A stretch of DNA of 64,000 bases from Alicyclobacillus sp. SP_1 (GTDB lineage: Bacteria; Bacillota; Bacilli; Alicyclobacillales; Alicyclobacillaceae), in NCBI RefSeq assembly GCF_024706985.1, contig NZ_JAMCCX010000039.1:113373-177372 (forward strand), in the 5' to 3' direction. The position numbers were made by a program, and so were the translations under genes. Shown here one piece after another: positions 25,333 through 34,413 of this stretch (position 1 is its first letter; each line of letters starts with the position of its first letter). Under the pieces are notes generated by a model. It had not been told where the DNA came from. It searched no databases and saw nothing but the letters and a program-made list of their open reading frames with translations.

Positions 25333-26064
25333 TCAACGCCGCTGCGCGTCCAACACAGCCTTTGCCGCCCGTGCAAATGCTATGGCGTTCGGCCCATCCC
25401 CATGAAGGCAGATGGTGTCAACCACCATCGAGATCGGCCGACCGTCCTCTCCTATAACCCGTCCCTCGTGCATGAGCCCCCGAACTTGCTCCTCAACTTC
25501 AGCAACGGTTTGCAAAAGCGCTTTTGGATGGGTTCGGGGCAGAAGTCGCCCATCCGCCGCGTACCTTCGGTCGGCAAATCCTTCTCTCCACACTGCCAGT
25601 TGTGCCTCCTGCGCAACCTCCGCGAGCACGCTTTCCGGCAGCGTATAGACGCAGAGAGTCGGGTCAACATCGCGAATGGCTGCCACGACCGCTCGAGCCA
25701 CTGACCGGTCTACAGACGCCCGATGATAGAGCGCTCCGTGTAGCTTTACATGATGCAGGACGCCCCCCTTAATGGCGAGAAATCCGCGAAGCGCGCTGAT
25801 CTGGTAGACCATCGAAGTGTACATCTCCGCATCCGACATCGTCATCTCCCGCCGTCCAAATCCCATCAGGTCGGGATACCCTGGGTGAGCCCCGACCGAC
25901 ACTCCGTGCGCCAGTGCCGCATCGACGGAAGCCTGAATGGTCAGCGGACACCCCCCGTGAAACCCACATGCTAAATTCGCGGACGTCACGTACGGCCACA
26001 ACTCCGCATCGGCGCCAACCTGGAATCGACCATAGCTCTCGCCCATGTCGCAGTTTAAATCCAC
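25333..26064 (-). CDS. pxpA: 5-oxoprolinase subunit A (LamB/YcsF family)
   Basis: Subunit of the ATP-dependent 5-oxoprolinase PxpABC that opens pyroglutamate to glutamate. It has VDLNCDMGESYG at the start, TSANLACGFHGG, VGAHPGYPDLMGFGRR and VKLHGALYH, all LamB/YcsF hallmarks. The GTG at 26064 (GGGAGG 8 nt upstream) gives the usual N-terminus; an ATG at 26118 would add 18 residues. It is separated from pxpB and pxpC (28.5-30.4 kb) by two transporters. Confidence 0.88.
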   Translation of the reverse strand: MDLNCDMGESYGRFQVGADAELWPYVTSANLACGFHGGCPLTIQASVDAALAHGVSVGAHPGYPDLMGFGRREMTMSDAEMYTSMVYQISALRGFLAIKGGVLHHVKLHGALYHRASVDRSVARAVVAAIRDVDPTLCVYTLPESVLAEVAQEAQLAVWREGFADRRYAADGRLLPRTHPKALLQTVAEVEEQVRGLMHEGRVIGEDGRPISMVVDTICLHGDGPNAIAFARAAKAVLDAQRR

Positions 26065-26188
26065 TCCCGCCACCTCCCAACGCGTACTTTCAGAGAACTG
26101 TTTGGACGCAAAAATCAACCTGCGCGAATTGATTTTTCAGTAGTCCATAGACGAAATATCGACTGCGGCCTGAATGCATCGCTGTCAT

Positions 26189-27394
26189 TCAAATAGCCGG
26201 CTCAGGGTCATCCGAACCAACTGGAAATGGCAACATCAGACCAATCCCGCCCAACAAGGCTGGAATTCCAACCAGAACAAACAGTATCGATAAGTGAACC
26301 TGAAGCATCAGGTAGCCATAGACAGCCATTCCAACAGGCGTCATCATCGTGCTGAGTGCACCCATGATGCCAAAAACTCGCCCACGAGATTTGGCCGGTA
26401 CAACTTGATAAGCAAAAGTTCCGAGCGCCCCGTTCATCAGAGCAGTAAAAATCCCCATGACCAAGAGTATGGACGTAGACCAAAAGATGTTTGTGTCCAC
26501 TCCAAAGACTGCCACCAGCAGAGCATCTATGAGCAAGCCACCTACAAGGATGGTGCGAATTTCAACTTTTTTATTGATAGGTCCGAGCAGCATACCCCCG
26601 ACCAAAATGCCGACAAAAAAGGACCCTCCGACGAGTGCCAGATAGATGGCATTCCCATGCATGGGTCCCTTAACCCACGCCGTCAGTGTAATATCAAATG
26701 CCGAAAAGCCAAAGTTCGCAGCCATGGCCGCGAACACAACCAACGCAACCAAACGAGATTTAAGGGTCGTTCGAAAACCCGCCTTCCACTCTTTGAAAAA
26801 GGATGGAGGCTCGGTGGGAGGACCGATATGTTCTTGAACACGAACGAACAACAAACTTATAACCGAAATCGCATAAGTTATTGAGTTTAACAGAAACAGA
26901 ACAGGAGCGCCTAGAAGTTGAATGATGGGTCCTCCACCCAATGTACCTGCAAGTTGGGCAATGCCACTACTCGACTGCTCAAGTCCGGATGCTTCCGCCA
27001 AAAGTTCTTTGTCCACGACCAGCGGAATAATACTCCGAGCCGCCGGTCCGAAAAATCGTCCCGCCAGTTCCAACAGCAAAACAGTGGCTACAATCCACAC
27101 GATGCCGTCATGGTGCGCCGCGAAGAAAAATAAAACTGCGCAAAGAACCAGACGAAGCAGGTCGACAACCATCATCACGGTGCGTTTTTTCCAACGATCA
27201 ACAAAAACCCCAGAGAATAATCCAGCCAATGCGGGAAGACTTTGCGCAAGACCAGTAACAACCAATAATTCTTTCGATCCAGTGGTGATATAGACGTACC
27301 AAGGCAATGCGAGCATATACAAGTTGTTCCCCAGCGTGGAAATAAGTTGACCTGACAAAAGAATGGAATAATTCCGATTTGAAATAACGCTCAC
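26189..27394 (-). CDS. MFS transporter (macrolide-efflux-like)
   Basis: Major facilitator protein of 401 aa with about twelve hydrophobic segments. SILLSGQLISTLGNNLYMLA at the N-terminus, GVFVDRWKKRTVMMVVDLLR and GPAARSIIPLVV fit the MefA-like efflux group. The GTG at 27394 with GGAGG 8 nt upstream is preferred; the frame is open to an ATG at 27457. The substrate is unknown. Confidence 0.8.
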   Translation of the reverse strand: MSVISNRNYSILLSGQLISTLGNNLYMLALPWYVYITTGSKELLVVTGLAQSLPALAGLFSGVFVDRWKKRTVMMVVDLLRLVLCAVLFFFAAHHDGIVWIVATVLLLELAGRFFGPAARSIIPLVVDKELLAEASGLEQSSSGIAQLAGTLGGGPIIQLLGAPVLFLLNSITYAISVISLLFVRVQEHIGPPTEPPSFFKEWKAGFRTTLKSRLVALVVFAAMAANFGFSAFDITLTAWVKGPMHGNAIYLALVGGSFFVGILVGGMLLGPINKKVEIRTILVGGLLIDALLVAVFGVDTNIFWSTSILLVMGIFTALMNGALGTFAYQVVPAKSRGRVFGIMGALSTMMTPVGMAVYGYLMLQVHLSILFVLVGIPALLGGIGLMLPFPVGSDDPEPAI

Positions 27395-27580
27395 AAACAC
27401 ACCTCCATGGTTCATGTCTATCACGCAACACGGTCGTTCATGCGAAAAAGAGAACACCCCTTCTCCACAAATTCAATACTTTTCATTTCCAAAGTACACC
27501 ATAAGAGGGCATTTGTCTATGAGCTCTTTTGACGTGAACATACTTTTTCTTGAATCTAGCGCAAACAAGGACAATCGGTG

Positions 27581-27606
27581 TTTCAGTTAAGTGCGTCAAA
27601 CTGAAA
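27581..27606. repeat. 8-bp inverted repeat in a divergent promoter region
   Basis: TTTCAGTT (27581-27588) and AACTGAAA (27599-27606) are perfect complements in the intergenic region between the MFS gene and the VIT1 gene. It could be an operator or a small hairpin; no more can be said. Confidence 0.35.
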
Positions 27607-27711
27607 ATGATGGCTAGGCAATCCGTGGTGATTACGATTGACTAAGAGACATCCCATCCGAAAGAATGAGACTCGACAGAACGTAAAGCATCAAAAGGAG
27701 TTTGATACGCG

Positions 27712-28464
27712 ATGATCCATCTGGATGTTGCTCATCCTGCGCAAAATCGTTTACACAAGATATTCGGCCAAGAACGTTGGCACAAGTCACAGACTGGCGG
27801 TTGGATTGGAGACGCCATTTACGGAGTCAATGACGGCCTCGGTGCAATTTTTGGCATCATTGCTGGCGTGGCGGGTTATACCTCGAACGTCCATATCGTG
27901 TTGGTCAGCGGTCTGTTTGGAGCTTTAGCAAGCACTCTCTCCATGGGCGCTGGGGCATGGCTTGCAAGCAAGTCGGAATCCGAACTTGAACAGCAGGAAT
28001 TGGCGCATGAAATGCGGGAAATTCGTGAAAATCCAGAGCACGAAATCGAGGAGTTGGCTCTACTCTATCAACTAAAGGGATTCAACGAAGCAGAGGCAGA
28101 CGCCATTGCACACAAAATCGCAACGGACGAAAGTTTGTTTGTTAAGACGATGGCCCAGGAAGAACTAGGAATTCAAGAGACCGAAAGCGGATCGCACTGG
28201 AAATCGGCATTTGTCGGCAGCCTTTCGACACTCGTCGGTGGACTTGTGCCACTCATTCCCTTCCTGTTTGCGAGTGGTATCCTCGCGCTCATTTTAGCGG
28301 CAGCTGTCTCCATTGTAGCCCACTTCGCGGTCGGCGCATTAAAGACGTTGGTGACTGCCCGCCGCTGGTGGACCAGTGGTCTAGAGATGACGATGGCTGG
28401 GATTATTGTAGGTGTGGTCGCGTACGGTCTGGGACTCCTCGGAACCACGTTGGTTCACATCTGA
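27712..28464 (+). CDS. VIT1/CCC1-type iron/manganese transporter
   Basis: Membrane protein of 250 aa of the VIT1 family. GDAIYGVNDGLGAIFGIIAG and STLSMGAGAWLASKSESE are the TM1-TM2 signatures. A cytoplasmic Glu-rich stretch (QQELAHEMREIRENPEHEIE) corresponds to the metal-binding helices of the family. Three further TM segments follow. Members move Fe2+ or Mn2+ out of the cytosol, so this is probably a detoxifying exporter. AGGAG lies 11 nt before the ATG. Confidence 0.88.
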   Translation: MIHLDVAHPAQNRLHKIFGQERWHKSQTGGWIGDAIYGVNDGLGAIFGIIAGVAGYTSNVHIVLVSGLFGALASTLSMGAGAWLASKSESELEQQELAHEMREIRENPEHEIEELALLYQLKGFNEAEADAIAHKIATDESLFVKTMAQEELGIQETESGSHWKSAFVGSLSTLVGGLVPLIPFLFASGILALILAAAVSIVAHFAVGALKTLVTARRWWTSGLEMTMAGIIVGVVAYGLGLLGTTLVHI

Positions 28465-28504
28465 TATATCAAGAGACAGGAAAACTCTATGGTGCCTGGC
28501 GGAG

Positions 28505-29587
28505 CTATTCCCCTCGCGCGTATTTCGAGCGCACCGCCCACTGCACCTGGTGGAACATCCGCTGACGTTCCTGCAAAAGAGAGGCTGCCGTTGCCCGCGA
28601 AATTTCTCGAAACCGCACAGAAGTTCCGGGCCGGCATTGTGCCGCTCTACCCAAGTCTGCAGTGCAGACGTGCGCGATGCGAGGGTAGCCGCCGACCGTC
28701 TGGCAATCGGCAAGCAACACCATGGGTTGACCGTCGCCGGAGATTTGGACCGTTCCCGGGACCACTGGATTGGAGCGCATATCTCGGCCGTGCGGTAAGC
28801 AGAGCGGCTGTCCCTGAAGGCGCAATCCAATCCGGTTGGAATCAGCAGATACGAGAAATCGCTGTCTCAACCAACCGATTCGTTCGGCTTGACTAAAAAT
28901 GTCCCACTCGGGTCCACGCAAAAAACGCAATTCCCGTGCGGCGTCCACTGATTTTTCGCCAGTATGGGTCTCGTCCACTGAGAAATGGTCTGAGAGGAGA
29001 GAATCCGACGTCGTTTGCAAGGACAAACATACGGTCGAAGAAAGACTCCAAGTAGCCTCGTAGAGACCGGGGACCGCATGAACTGGACGTCCATGCCGAG
29101 CCCAATGCCGATAGGCCTTGTCTCCAAGGTCGAAACGCGTGGGCAATTCATCGCCCGCACGGACGGCGCGCCCGCCCATCCCACCAAAGGCGGTGCGCAA
29201 ATCCGTCGATTGTGAAGCAAGCATCTCAGGCACCGCAAATCCTCCAGCTACCGCCAAGTAAGCCCAAACGCCTCTCTCTGCAGTGTCAAACGTGACCGTG
29301 ACCCCTGGCGGGACAGCAACCACTTTTCCGCTCGGCCACGGCCAACCATCGATGGATGCACGCATACCGGCCCCCATATGGACGAGCACGCTCTTGTGTC
29401 TCACCTCAAGCGCCGCTCCGACGAGACCCATTTCGAGCGCAGACTCACCCGATTGGCCCAAACACGCATTCGCGAGACGCAGTGCATCCCCGTCTGCCGC
29501 GCCACCCGGAGACAAACCAATTTTCCGATAGCCAATGCGCCCCTCATCCTGAATGGAGGACAAAAAACCAGCACGGACGATTTTCAT
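28505..29587 (-). CDS. pxpC: 5-oxoprolinase subunit C (biotin-dependent carboxylase-like, KipA)
   Basis: Subunit of PxpABC, 360 aa. Signatures: FLSSIQDEGRIGYRKIGLSP with GGAADGDALRLANACLGQ, PPGVTVTFDTAERGVWAYLA, and SDGQPMVLL-like ISGDGQPMVLLADCQTVGGY. The ATG at 29587 overlaps the pxpB stop (ATGA). It ends a run of four coupled genes starting with the GGDEF/EAL gene at 32782. Confidence 0.9.
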   Translation of the reverse strand: MKIVRAGFLSSIQDEGRIGYRKIGLSPGGAADGDALRLANACLGQSGESALEMGLVGAALEVRHKSVLVHMGAGMRASIDGWPWPSGKVVAVPPGVTVTFDTAERGVWAYLAVAGGFAVPEMLASQSTDLRTAFGGMGGRAVRAGDELPTRFDLGDKAYRHWARHGRPVHAVPGLYEATWSLSSTVCLSLQTTSDSLLSDHFSVDETHTGEKSVDAARELRFLRGPEWDIFSQAERIGWLRQRFLVSADSNRIGLRLQGQPLCLPHGRDMRSNPVVPGTVQISGDGQPMVLLADCQTVGGYPRIAHVCTADLGRAAQCRPGTSVRFREISRATAASLLQERQRMFHQVQWAVRSKYARGE

Positions 29588-30381
29588 ATCCCATCCCCCA
29601 CATCCGCGTCGGCATCGCACTCTCCGCTAGCGGGTTGGGTGACCGAGCGACGTTTGGGCGGATGGACAGCTACACTTGTGCCGCGTTCGACCGCGTGGAA
29701 TCGAACGAGATCGCCCGCAGAGAGGAGCGCCGGAGGAATGCGGTTCGCATCGAACAACTGCCAATCGGTCCGACCAATCAACTGCCATCCACCTGGAGTA
29801 GCGTGCGGGTAAATGCCGGTCTGTTCGCCACCGATTCCGACCGATCCCGCTGGAACAGCGACCCTCGGAGTGGCTCTGCGCGGCACGGCCAAAGAGGCTG
29901 GCAGTCCGTCCAAATATGGAAAACCGCCAATAAAACCGAGAAACCGAACCAGATACGTCGGCTCGGTATGCCGACGAACAACTTCGTCTACGTCCATCTC
30001 CAAACAACGTGCAACCTCTTCTAAATCAGGTCCGTCCACGCCACCGTAACGCACGGGAATATCCCACAACGCCCTTCTCGGCGTAGGTCGACCCTTTTCC
30101 TCTGCGAGGGCCTGACACAGACCGCGACAAACTGTCCCTAACGAGGTTTGAACTGGGTTGTAAATGACCAGTACTTCGTCATAGCCAAGAGAGACATCCT
30201 GCCAAGAGACATCGGCGCGACACTCGACTTGATAAGCCATCTCCAGCAGTTCCCTGGCTCGCTCAGCATCGTTCTTTGCTGGATTTGCAAACTGGAGAAG
30301 CACTCCCGTATCGCCAAACGCTCGCATGCAAACGATTTGCCCCTGCCATCGACACGAGTGGCTTACATCCACGCTTGTCAC
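29584..30381 (-). CDS. pxpB: 5-oxoprolinase subunit B (KipI family)
   Basis: Subunit of PxpABC, 265 aa. It shows AFGDTGVLLQF, PVRYGGVDGPDLEEVA, YLVRFLGFIGGFPYLDGLP, and AVPAGSVGIGGEQTGIYPHA followed by PGGWQLIGRT, all typical of the KipI/allophanate-hydrolase-subunit-1 family. The start is GTG at 30381, overlapping the pcp stop (GTGA). The C-terminal Pro/Arg-rich tail is longer than usual. Confidence 0.9.
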   Translation of the reverse strand: MTSVDVSHSCRWQGQIVCMRAFGDTGVLLQFANPAKNDAERARELLEMAYQVECRADVSWQDVSLGYDEVLVIYNPVQTSLGTVCRGLCQALAEEKGRPTPRRALWDIPVRYGGVDGPDLEEVARCLEMDVDEVVRRHTEPTYLVRFLGFIGGFPYLDGLPASLAVPRRATPRVAVPAGSVGIGGEQTGIYPHATPGGWQLIGRTDWQLFDANRIPPALLSAGDLVRFHAVERGTSVAVHPPKRRSVTQPASGECDADADVGDGI

Positions 30382-31043
30382 TGCTCTTGACCACCTACCA
30401 GCTGCTCATCGGGAATGGGTGAAAGAACCGCTCGAAGAGACACTTCGACACCTTTCTTCATCAGTTGTAACGACATGCTCGGACTACTACGCCCCAGCAC
30501 TTGCATCGGGAGGTAGGGAACGTGCATAAATCCACAGCGCCAAATGAACGGGAATTCAGTTGCTGCCATATGCATCAAGGCGTAGAACACGTGGTTACAA
30601 ACGAAAGTACCCGCCGTCTGACTGACCTCTGCCGGAATGCCCGCTGCTCGCATATCGCGAACCATGCGCTTGATGGGCAGGGAACTAAAGTAAGCTGCTG
30701 GCCCTCCCGACACGACAGGAACATCGACCGGCTGTTGGCCATCGTTGTCCGCGATTCGCGCGTCATCGATGTTGATGGCCACCCGCTCTGGTGTCAATCC
30801 GTTACGTCCACCAGCTTGGCCAAGACAAAGGACGACCTCGGGTCGATGTTCCGAAATCGCCGCGCGCAGGTGTTGCGAAGAAACCCCGAAAACGGTCGGC
30901 AGTTCTGCCACCACCACCTCGACCGTCACGTCGTGAATCGTCTGTAGCCCGGCGAACCGAGAGGCGAGCAACCAGGACGGATTTTGTTCCTCTCCACCAA
31001 ATGGTTGAAATCCCGTGATGAGTACCCTCCGCACAGTGGTCAT
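30378..31043 (-). CDS. pcp: Pyroglutamyl-peptidase I
   Basis: Cysteine peptidase of 221 aa that removes N-terminal pyroglutamate from peptides, giving the substrate of PxpABC encoded just downstream. It has GFQPFGGEEQNPSWLLA near the start, LGQAGGRNGLTPERVAIN and the active-site Cys in SQTAGTFVCNHVFYALMH. Its ATG overlaps the stop of the GGDEF/EAL gene (ATGA) and its stop overlaps pxpB, so release and opening of pyroglutamate are co-expressed. Confidence 0.92.
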   Translation of the reverse strand: MTTVRRVLITGFQPFGGEEQNPSWLLASRFAGLQTIHDVTVEVVVAELPTVFGVSSQHLRAAISEHRPEVVLCLGQAGGRNGLTPERVAINIDDARIADNDGQQPVDVPVVSGGPAAYFSSLPIKRMVRDMRAAGIPAEVSQTAGTFVCNHVFYALMHMAATEFPFIWRCGFMHVPYLPMQVLGRSSPSMSLQLMKKGVEVSLRAVLSPIPDEQLVGGQEQ

Positions 31044-32782
31044 ACAATCGCCTCCTCGTCTAACAGATGCCGCTCGACCAAGCCTGCATCTTTCGGTTGG
31101 CAGAAGTAAAATCCTTGGACGACATCACACCGCATCGTCTGCAGCATCGCAAGTTGTTCTTCGGTCTCCACGCCCTCCGCGACAACCTCCATGTCTAAGT
31201 GATGCGCCATTTGTATAAGCGTCGAGACAATGGCTTGTTCACGCATATCCGAAACCATGCGGTGTACGAACGATTGATCGATTTTAATCGTCGTTGGAAT
31301 AAATTCTCGAAGATAGCCAAACGAAGAAAAACCACTGCCAAAATCGTCAATCGACACGCGCACGCCCAGCTCCTTGAGCTTGCAGAGCGCTGCAGCTGTG
31401 TCTCGCGGATTTTGCATAACGGCGCTCTCGGTAATCTCGATGTCTAGGCAGGAGGGTGGCAGGCTCCATTCTTTGAGTGCTTCCGACACTTCTTTTAAAA
31501 GATTGACGTGCTGAAACTGTTTCGCAGAAACGTTGATGGAAACCACCAGGGATGTCAGTCCTAATTTTCGCCACAAAGCGATTTGACGACACGCCTGATG
31601 AAGCACATATCGCCCGAGCGGAACGATAAATCCCGTCTGTTCGGCGAGAGGAATAAATTCTGTTGGACTGACAATGCGCCCTTCCGGAAGCTGCCATCGC
31701 AAGAGGGCTTCCACCCCAACCGTACGCCTCGTACGCACATCGACTTTCGGTTGATAGAGCAAGAAAAATTCCTGCCGGGCTAACCCGTGACGCATATTGG
31801 CATCCAGTTGTACATTGCGCATCCATGTATCAACAGGCGGCTGAACATATTCTCGAAGGCCGTTGCCCCCGGACTCTTTGGCCCAGTACATGGCAATATC
31901 CGCATGTTTCAACAGCGTCGCAGCATCCTTACCGTCTCTCGGATATTCTGCAATACCAATGGAGGGCGTTAAATAAAATTCGTGTTCCTCTACTTGTATC
32001 GGCTTGTCAAACTGGCGCAAAACCCGCTTTGTCGCATCTCTCGCCAATTCAATATCATCAAACACAAGTCCAAATTCATCGCCGCCCATTCGAGCGATGA
32101 AGGACCCCATACCCGCAGACATGCGCAAGCGTTTCCCGATTTCTTGAATGACTGAGTCGCCAAATGCGTGGCCAAACGAATCATTCACATATTTGAAGCG
32201 GTCCACATCGAGCACCAAAATGGCTCTTTTGCGGTCAGAACCGCCGACCATTAATATTTCCTCTAAATATTCAATAAATCGATTGCGATTTGGAAGACGT
32301 GTCAACGTGTCATAGTATGCAATCTGTGTCAACGACTCATAGAGCCTTTGCCTATCCGTCACATCGCGGATGAAACTGACGACTTCGGGACGCCCGTCGC
32401 GTGTCTGCATCATCAGGCACGACGTCTCCGCCGCAAAAGGTGTCCCGTCAGAGCGAACCATTTGGTACTCGCCGCAATGCGTTCGGCGCCCCGAAATCAT
32501 CTCATTCTCCATCTGAAACAGGTCGGACTGGACTTGCATGTGACAGTTGCCGTGAACAAATCGAAGGATTGGCTGCCCTTGCAGAGTCTTGGCATCCAGC
32601 CCAAACAACTGTCCCGCCGCTTGGTTTGCAAAGCGAATGACACCATCTTGATGCAAAATGATAGCGTCCGGAATAAACTCCAGCAGGTCTAACCGAGTGT
32701 CCCGCGAATCAAACGCCCTCTGCTCAATTTCCTGCCAAGTGGACTGTTGAAGTGGTTCCGAACGCGCCTGCCTTTTTGCCAT
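31040..32782 (-). CDS. PAS-GGDEF-EAL cyclic-di-GMP signalling protein
   Basis: Protein of 580 aa with no clear membrane segment. A PAS domain (about residues 35-150; FIPDAIILHQDGVIRFANQA) is followed by GGDEF (intact RMGGDEFGLV) and EAL (VEALLRW, DIEITESAV, DDFGSGFSSFGYL, KIDQSF, VAEGVET). Both catalytic domains look intact, so the net activity cannot be told. The ATG at 32782 has GGAGG 9 nt upstream. Its end overlaps pcp by ATGA, an unusual link between c-di-GMP control and pyroglutamate use. Confidence 0.9.
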   Translation of the reverse strand: MAKRQARSEPLQQSTWQEIEQRAFDSRDTRLDLLEFIPDAIILHQDGVIRFANQAAGQLFGLDAKTLQGQPILRFVHGNCHMQVQSDLFQMENEMISGRRTHCGEYQMVRSDGTPFAAETSCLMMQTRDGRPEVVSFIRDVTDRQRLYESLTQIAYYDTLTRLPNRNRFIEYLEEILMVGGSDRKRAILVLDVDRFKYVNDSFGHAFGDSVIQEIGKRLRMSAGMGSFIARMGGDEFGLVFDDIELARDATKRVLRQFDKPIQVEEHEFYLTPSIGIAEYPRDGKDAATLLKHADIAMYWAKESGGNGLREYVQPPVDTWMRNVQLDANMRHGLARQEFFLLYQPKVDVRTRRTVGVEALLRWQLPEGRIVSPTEFIPLAEQTGFIVPLGRYVLHQACRQIALWRKLGLTSLVVSINVSAKQFQHVNLLKEVSEALKEWSLPPSCLDIEITESAVMQNPRDTAAALCKLKELGVRVSIDDFGSGFSSFGYLREFIPTTIKIDQSFVHRMVSDMREQAIVSTLIQMAHHLDMEVVAEGVETEEQLAMLQTMRCDVVQGFYFCQPKDAGLVERHLLDEEAIV

Positions 32783-32913
32783 TTTCTGTGTCCTCCGAAT
32801 ACCGCCACGCACTGCTCGGAAATACTCTCCTCTAAGAGCAGCGTCTGGTTGTCGCATCGTGTCCACACAGTTCGACACATTTCCGCTTCATTCCTGCATA
32901 GCGGGACAAATCA

Positions 32914-32971
32914 AGGGCCAATTTTCTTAGCTGACGAGCGCAAGGCCCTAGTTCCGCATCTGCTCGTCAGC
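32914..32971. repeat. Interleaved inverted repeats (pseudoknot topology)
   Basis: AGGGCC (32914-32919) complements GGCCCT (32944-32949), and GCTGACGAGC (32930-32939) complements GCTCGTCAGC (32962-32971). The arms are interleaved. It lies just past bshB2 and 130 bp before the GGDEF/EAL start, so it may end bshB2 transcription or act in the leader of the next operon. Confidence 0.45.
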
Positions 32972-33021
32972 CCGAAATGAGATTCAGAAATGTGCTGTCT
33001 TCCTTTGCGACGCAAACACGT

Positions 33022-33720
33022 TCAGGAAAGCCAAAGCGTGTCCGGCAAATGGTCGGGATTGTAATACCAAAAGACTTCCTTCTTAAAGTTTTGTTCCATT
33101 CTCTTTCGAACGGCTTCATCCGATTCAGAACCGTCCGCGAGCCGCTTCATCATCCCCTCAGACTGAGAGCGATGTGCTTTGACGGCATCTATCTTGGTCT
33201 GCACGACATCCGCAATATCCACCTCTATGTCAGGAGCACCGAGCGTCTGGAGACGATTGTGCGTAATCGCGTGCGCATAAATTTCCGGCCGTTCAGCAGC
33301 GCCGAGACCTTTTACCGCTAACACCGCGGCAAAACCAAGCGCATCGTGGTCCGGATGCACGCCATAGCCGGGATAATGAGTCAGCAGTATCTGCGGGCGA
33401 AACTCGCGAATCACAGACTGAATTTGTTCAGCGACCTTTGCCGGGTCTTCAAATTCAATGGTCTTATCACGCAATCCCATCTTGCGAACGTCTTGAATAC
33501 CAAGTACCTTACAGGCGTCCGCCAATTCTTGCGCTCGAACATGAGGCAAACTTTCGCGCGTGGCAAAAAACGGCTTACCCATATTGCGCCCCATCTGCCC
33601 TAAGGTACCACACATATAAACAACTTCCGCACCACTTTTGGTCCATTTGGCAATGGTCCCTCCACAGCCAAACGTCTCATCATCGGGATGGGGTAACACC
33701 ACAAGAACTCGATTGACCAC
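33022..33720 (-). CDS. bshB2: Bacillithiol biosynthesis deacetylase BshB2
   Basis: PIG-L/LmbE-family zinc deacetylase of 232 aa, expected to deacetylate GlcNAc-malate on the way to bacillithiol, or bacillithiol conjugates. Zinc motifs are LPHPDDETFGCGG at the N-terminus and HPDHDALGF later; THYPGYGVHP is typical of the BshB2/YojG group. GTG at 33720 with GGAGG 10 nt upstream is the likely start; TTG at 33729 sits too close to the ribosome site. The YojF-like gene upstream matches the Bacillus yojF-yojG pair. Confidence 0.85.
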   Translation of the reverse strand: MVNRVLVVLPHPDDETFGCGGTIAKWTKSGAEVVYMCGTLGQMGRNMGKPFFATRESLPHVRAQELADACKVLGIQDVRKMGLRDKTIEFEDPAKVAEQIQSVIREFRPQILLTHYPGYGVHPDHDALGFAAVLAVKGLGAAERPEIYAHAITHNRLQTLGAPDIEVDIADVVQTKIDAVKAHRSQSEGMMKRLADGSESDEAVRKRMEQNFKKEVFWYYNPDHLPDTLWLS

Positions 33721-33776
33721 CGCAGTCAAACCTCCTTCAAAACATCCTCCAAGAGCCCAGCCATCGCACTAAAGCA

Positions 33777-33815
33777 AGCATTCAAGGTTCGAGCATTCAA
33801 GCATTCAAGGTTCGA
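33777..33815. repeat. Short direct repeat between yojF-like gene and bshB2
   Basis: AGCATTCAAGGTTCGA occurs at 33777-33792 and 33800-33815, with a half copy (AGCATTCA) at 33792-33799. It sits just upstream of bshB2 on its transcribed side. Confidence 0.6.
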
Positions 33816-33868
33816 CCTCGTTGAATCTCGCTCGTTCCAGTTACAATCTCGTACGCACGTCGACTGCG

Positions 33869-34219
33869 TCAAACTTCAAACGGCTGAAAGCTCAATTCGA
33901 GCGAAATGGCCAATTTCCCGTCACCATCATGTCCGGCAAACAACAGCCGTCCCTCGTCATCAACTTCCCAATCCGTCAATCCTTCCGCATAAATCCAGCC
34001 CTGATCCATCTTTAGACCGACTCGATACGGTCCAAACCCCGTCACCGATCCACGCTCAAAACGCACACGTCCATTCCGGATATAGGCACAGACTGCCATG
34101 GAGCCAGATGGATTATTTCCTGCATAAGCTCCATTTGTCGTCTCCAGATGCAAATACACGTCCTTGTCCACGAAGCGCTGCAGATATGCCTCTGCTTCCG
34201 CCCGATGCAACGGCCCCAT
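33869..34219 (-). CDS. YojF-family protein (DUF1806)
   Basis: Protein of 116 aa of the DUF1806 family. ERGSVTGFGPYRVGLKMDQG and WIYAEGLTDWEVDDEGRLLF are characteristic, as is the N-terminal VYLHLETTNGAYA. The role is unknown; the gene is commonly next to bshB2, as here (148 bp upstream on the same strand). The ATG at 34219 has AGGGGGAG 6 nt upstream. Confidence 0.8.
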   Translation of the reverse strand: MGPLHRAEAEAYLQRFVDKDVYLHLETTNGAYAGNNPSGSMAVCAYIRNGRVRFERGSVTGFGPYRVGLKMDQGWIYAEGLTDWEVDDEGRLLFAGHDGDGKLAISLELSFQPFEV

Positions 34220-34389
34220 CCATTCTCCCCCTGTTCTATTCCGACTTGCCTATACATCTTACAATAAGTTTGTTACGAAATCTATTTCAGTCAGAGTTCT
34301 GACCGCTCACCTAGGCGAGTTCTCTCTTATTCTCGGACGACTCCACACTCATAGGACTCCACCTGCGCAATATGTATCTCTCGGAACGA

Positions 34390-34413
34390 GAGACCGTCTC
34401 ACTCGACGGTCTC
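34390..34413 (-). terminator. Hairpin at the gnd stop codon
   Basis: GAGACCGTC (34390-34398) pairs perfectly with GACGGTCTC (34405-34413) around a 6-nt loop that holds the gnd stop. No U-run follows on the minus strand, so it may be a 3'-end stabiliser rather than a full terminator. Confidence 0.4.
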
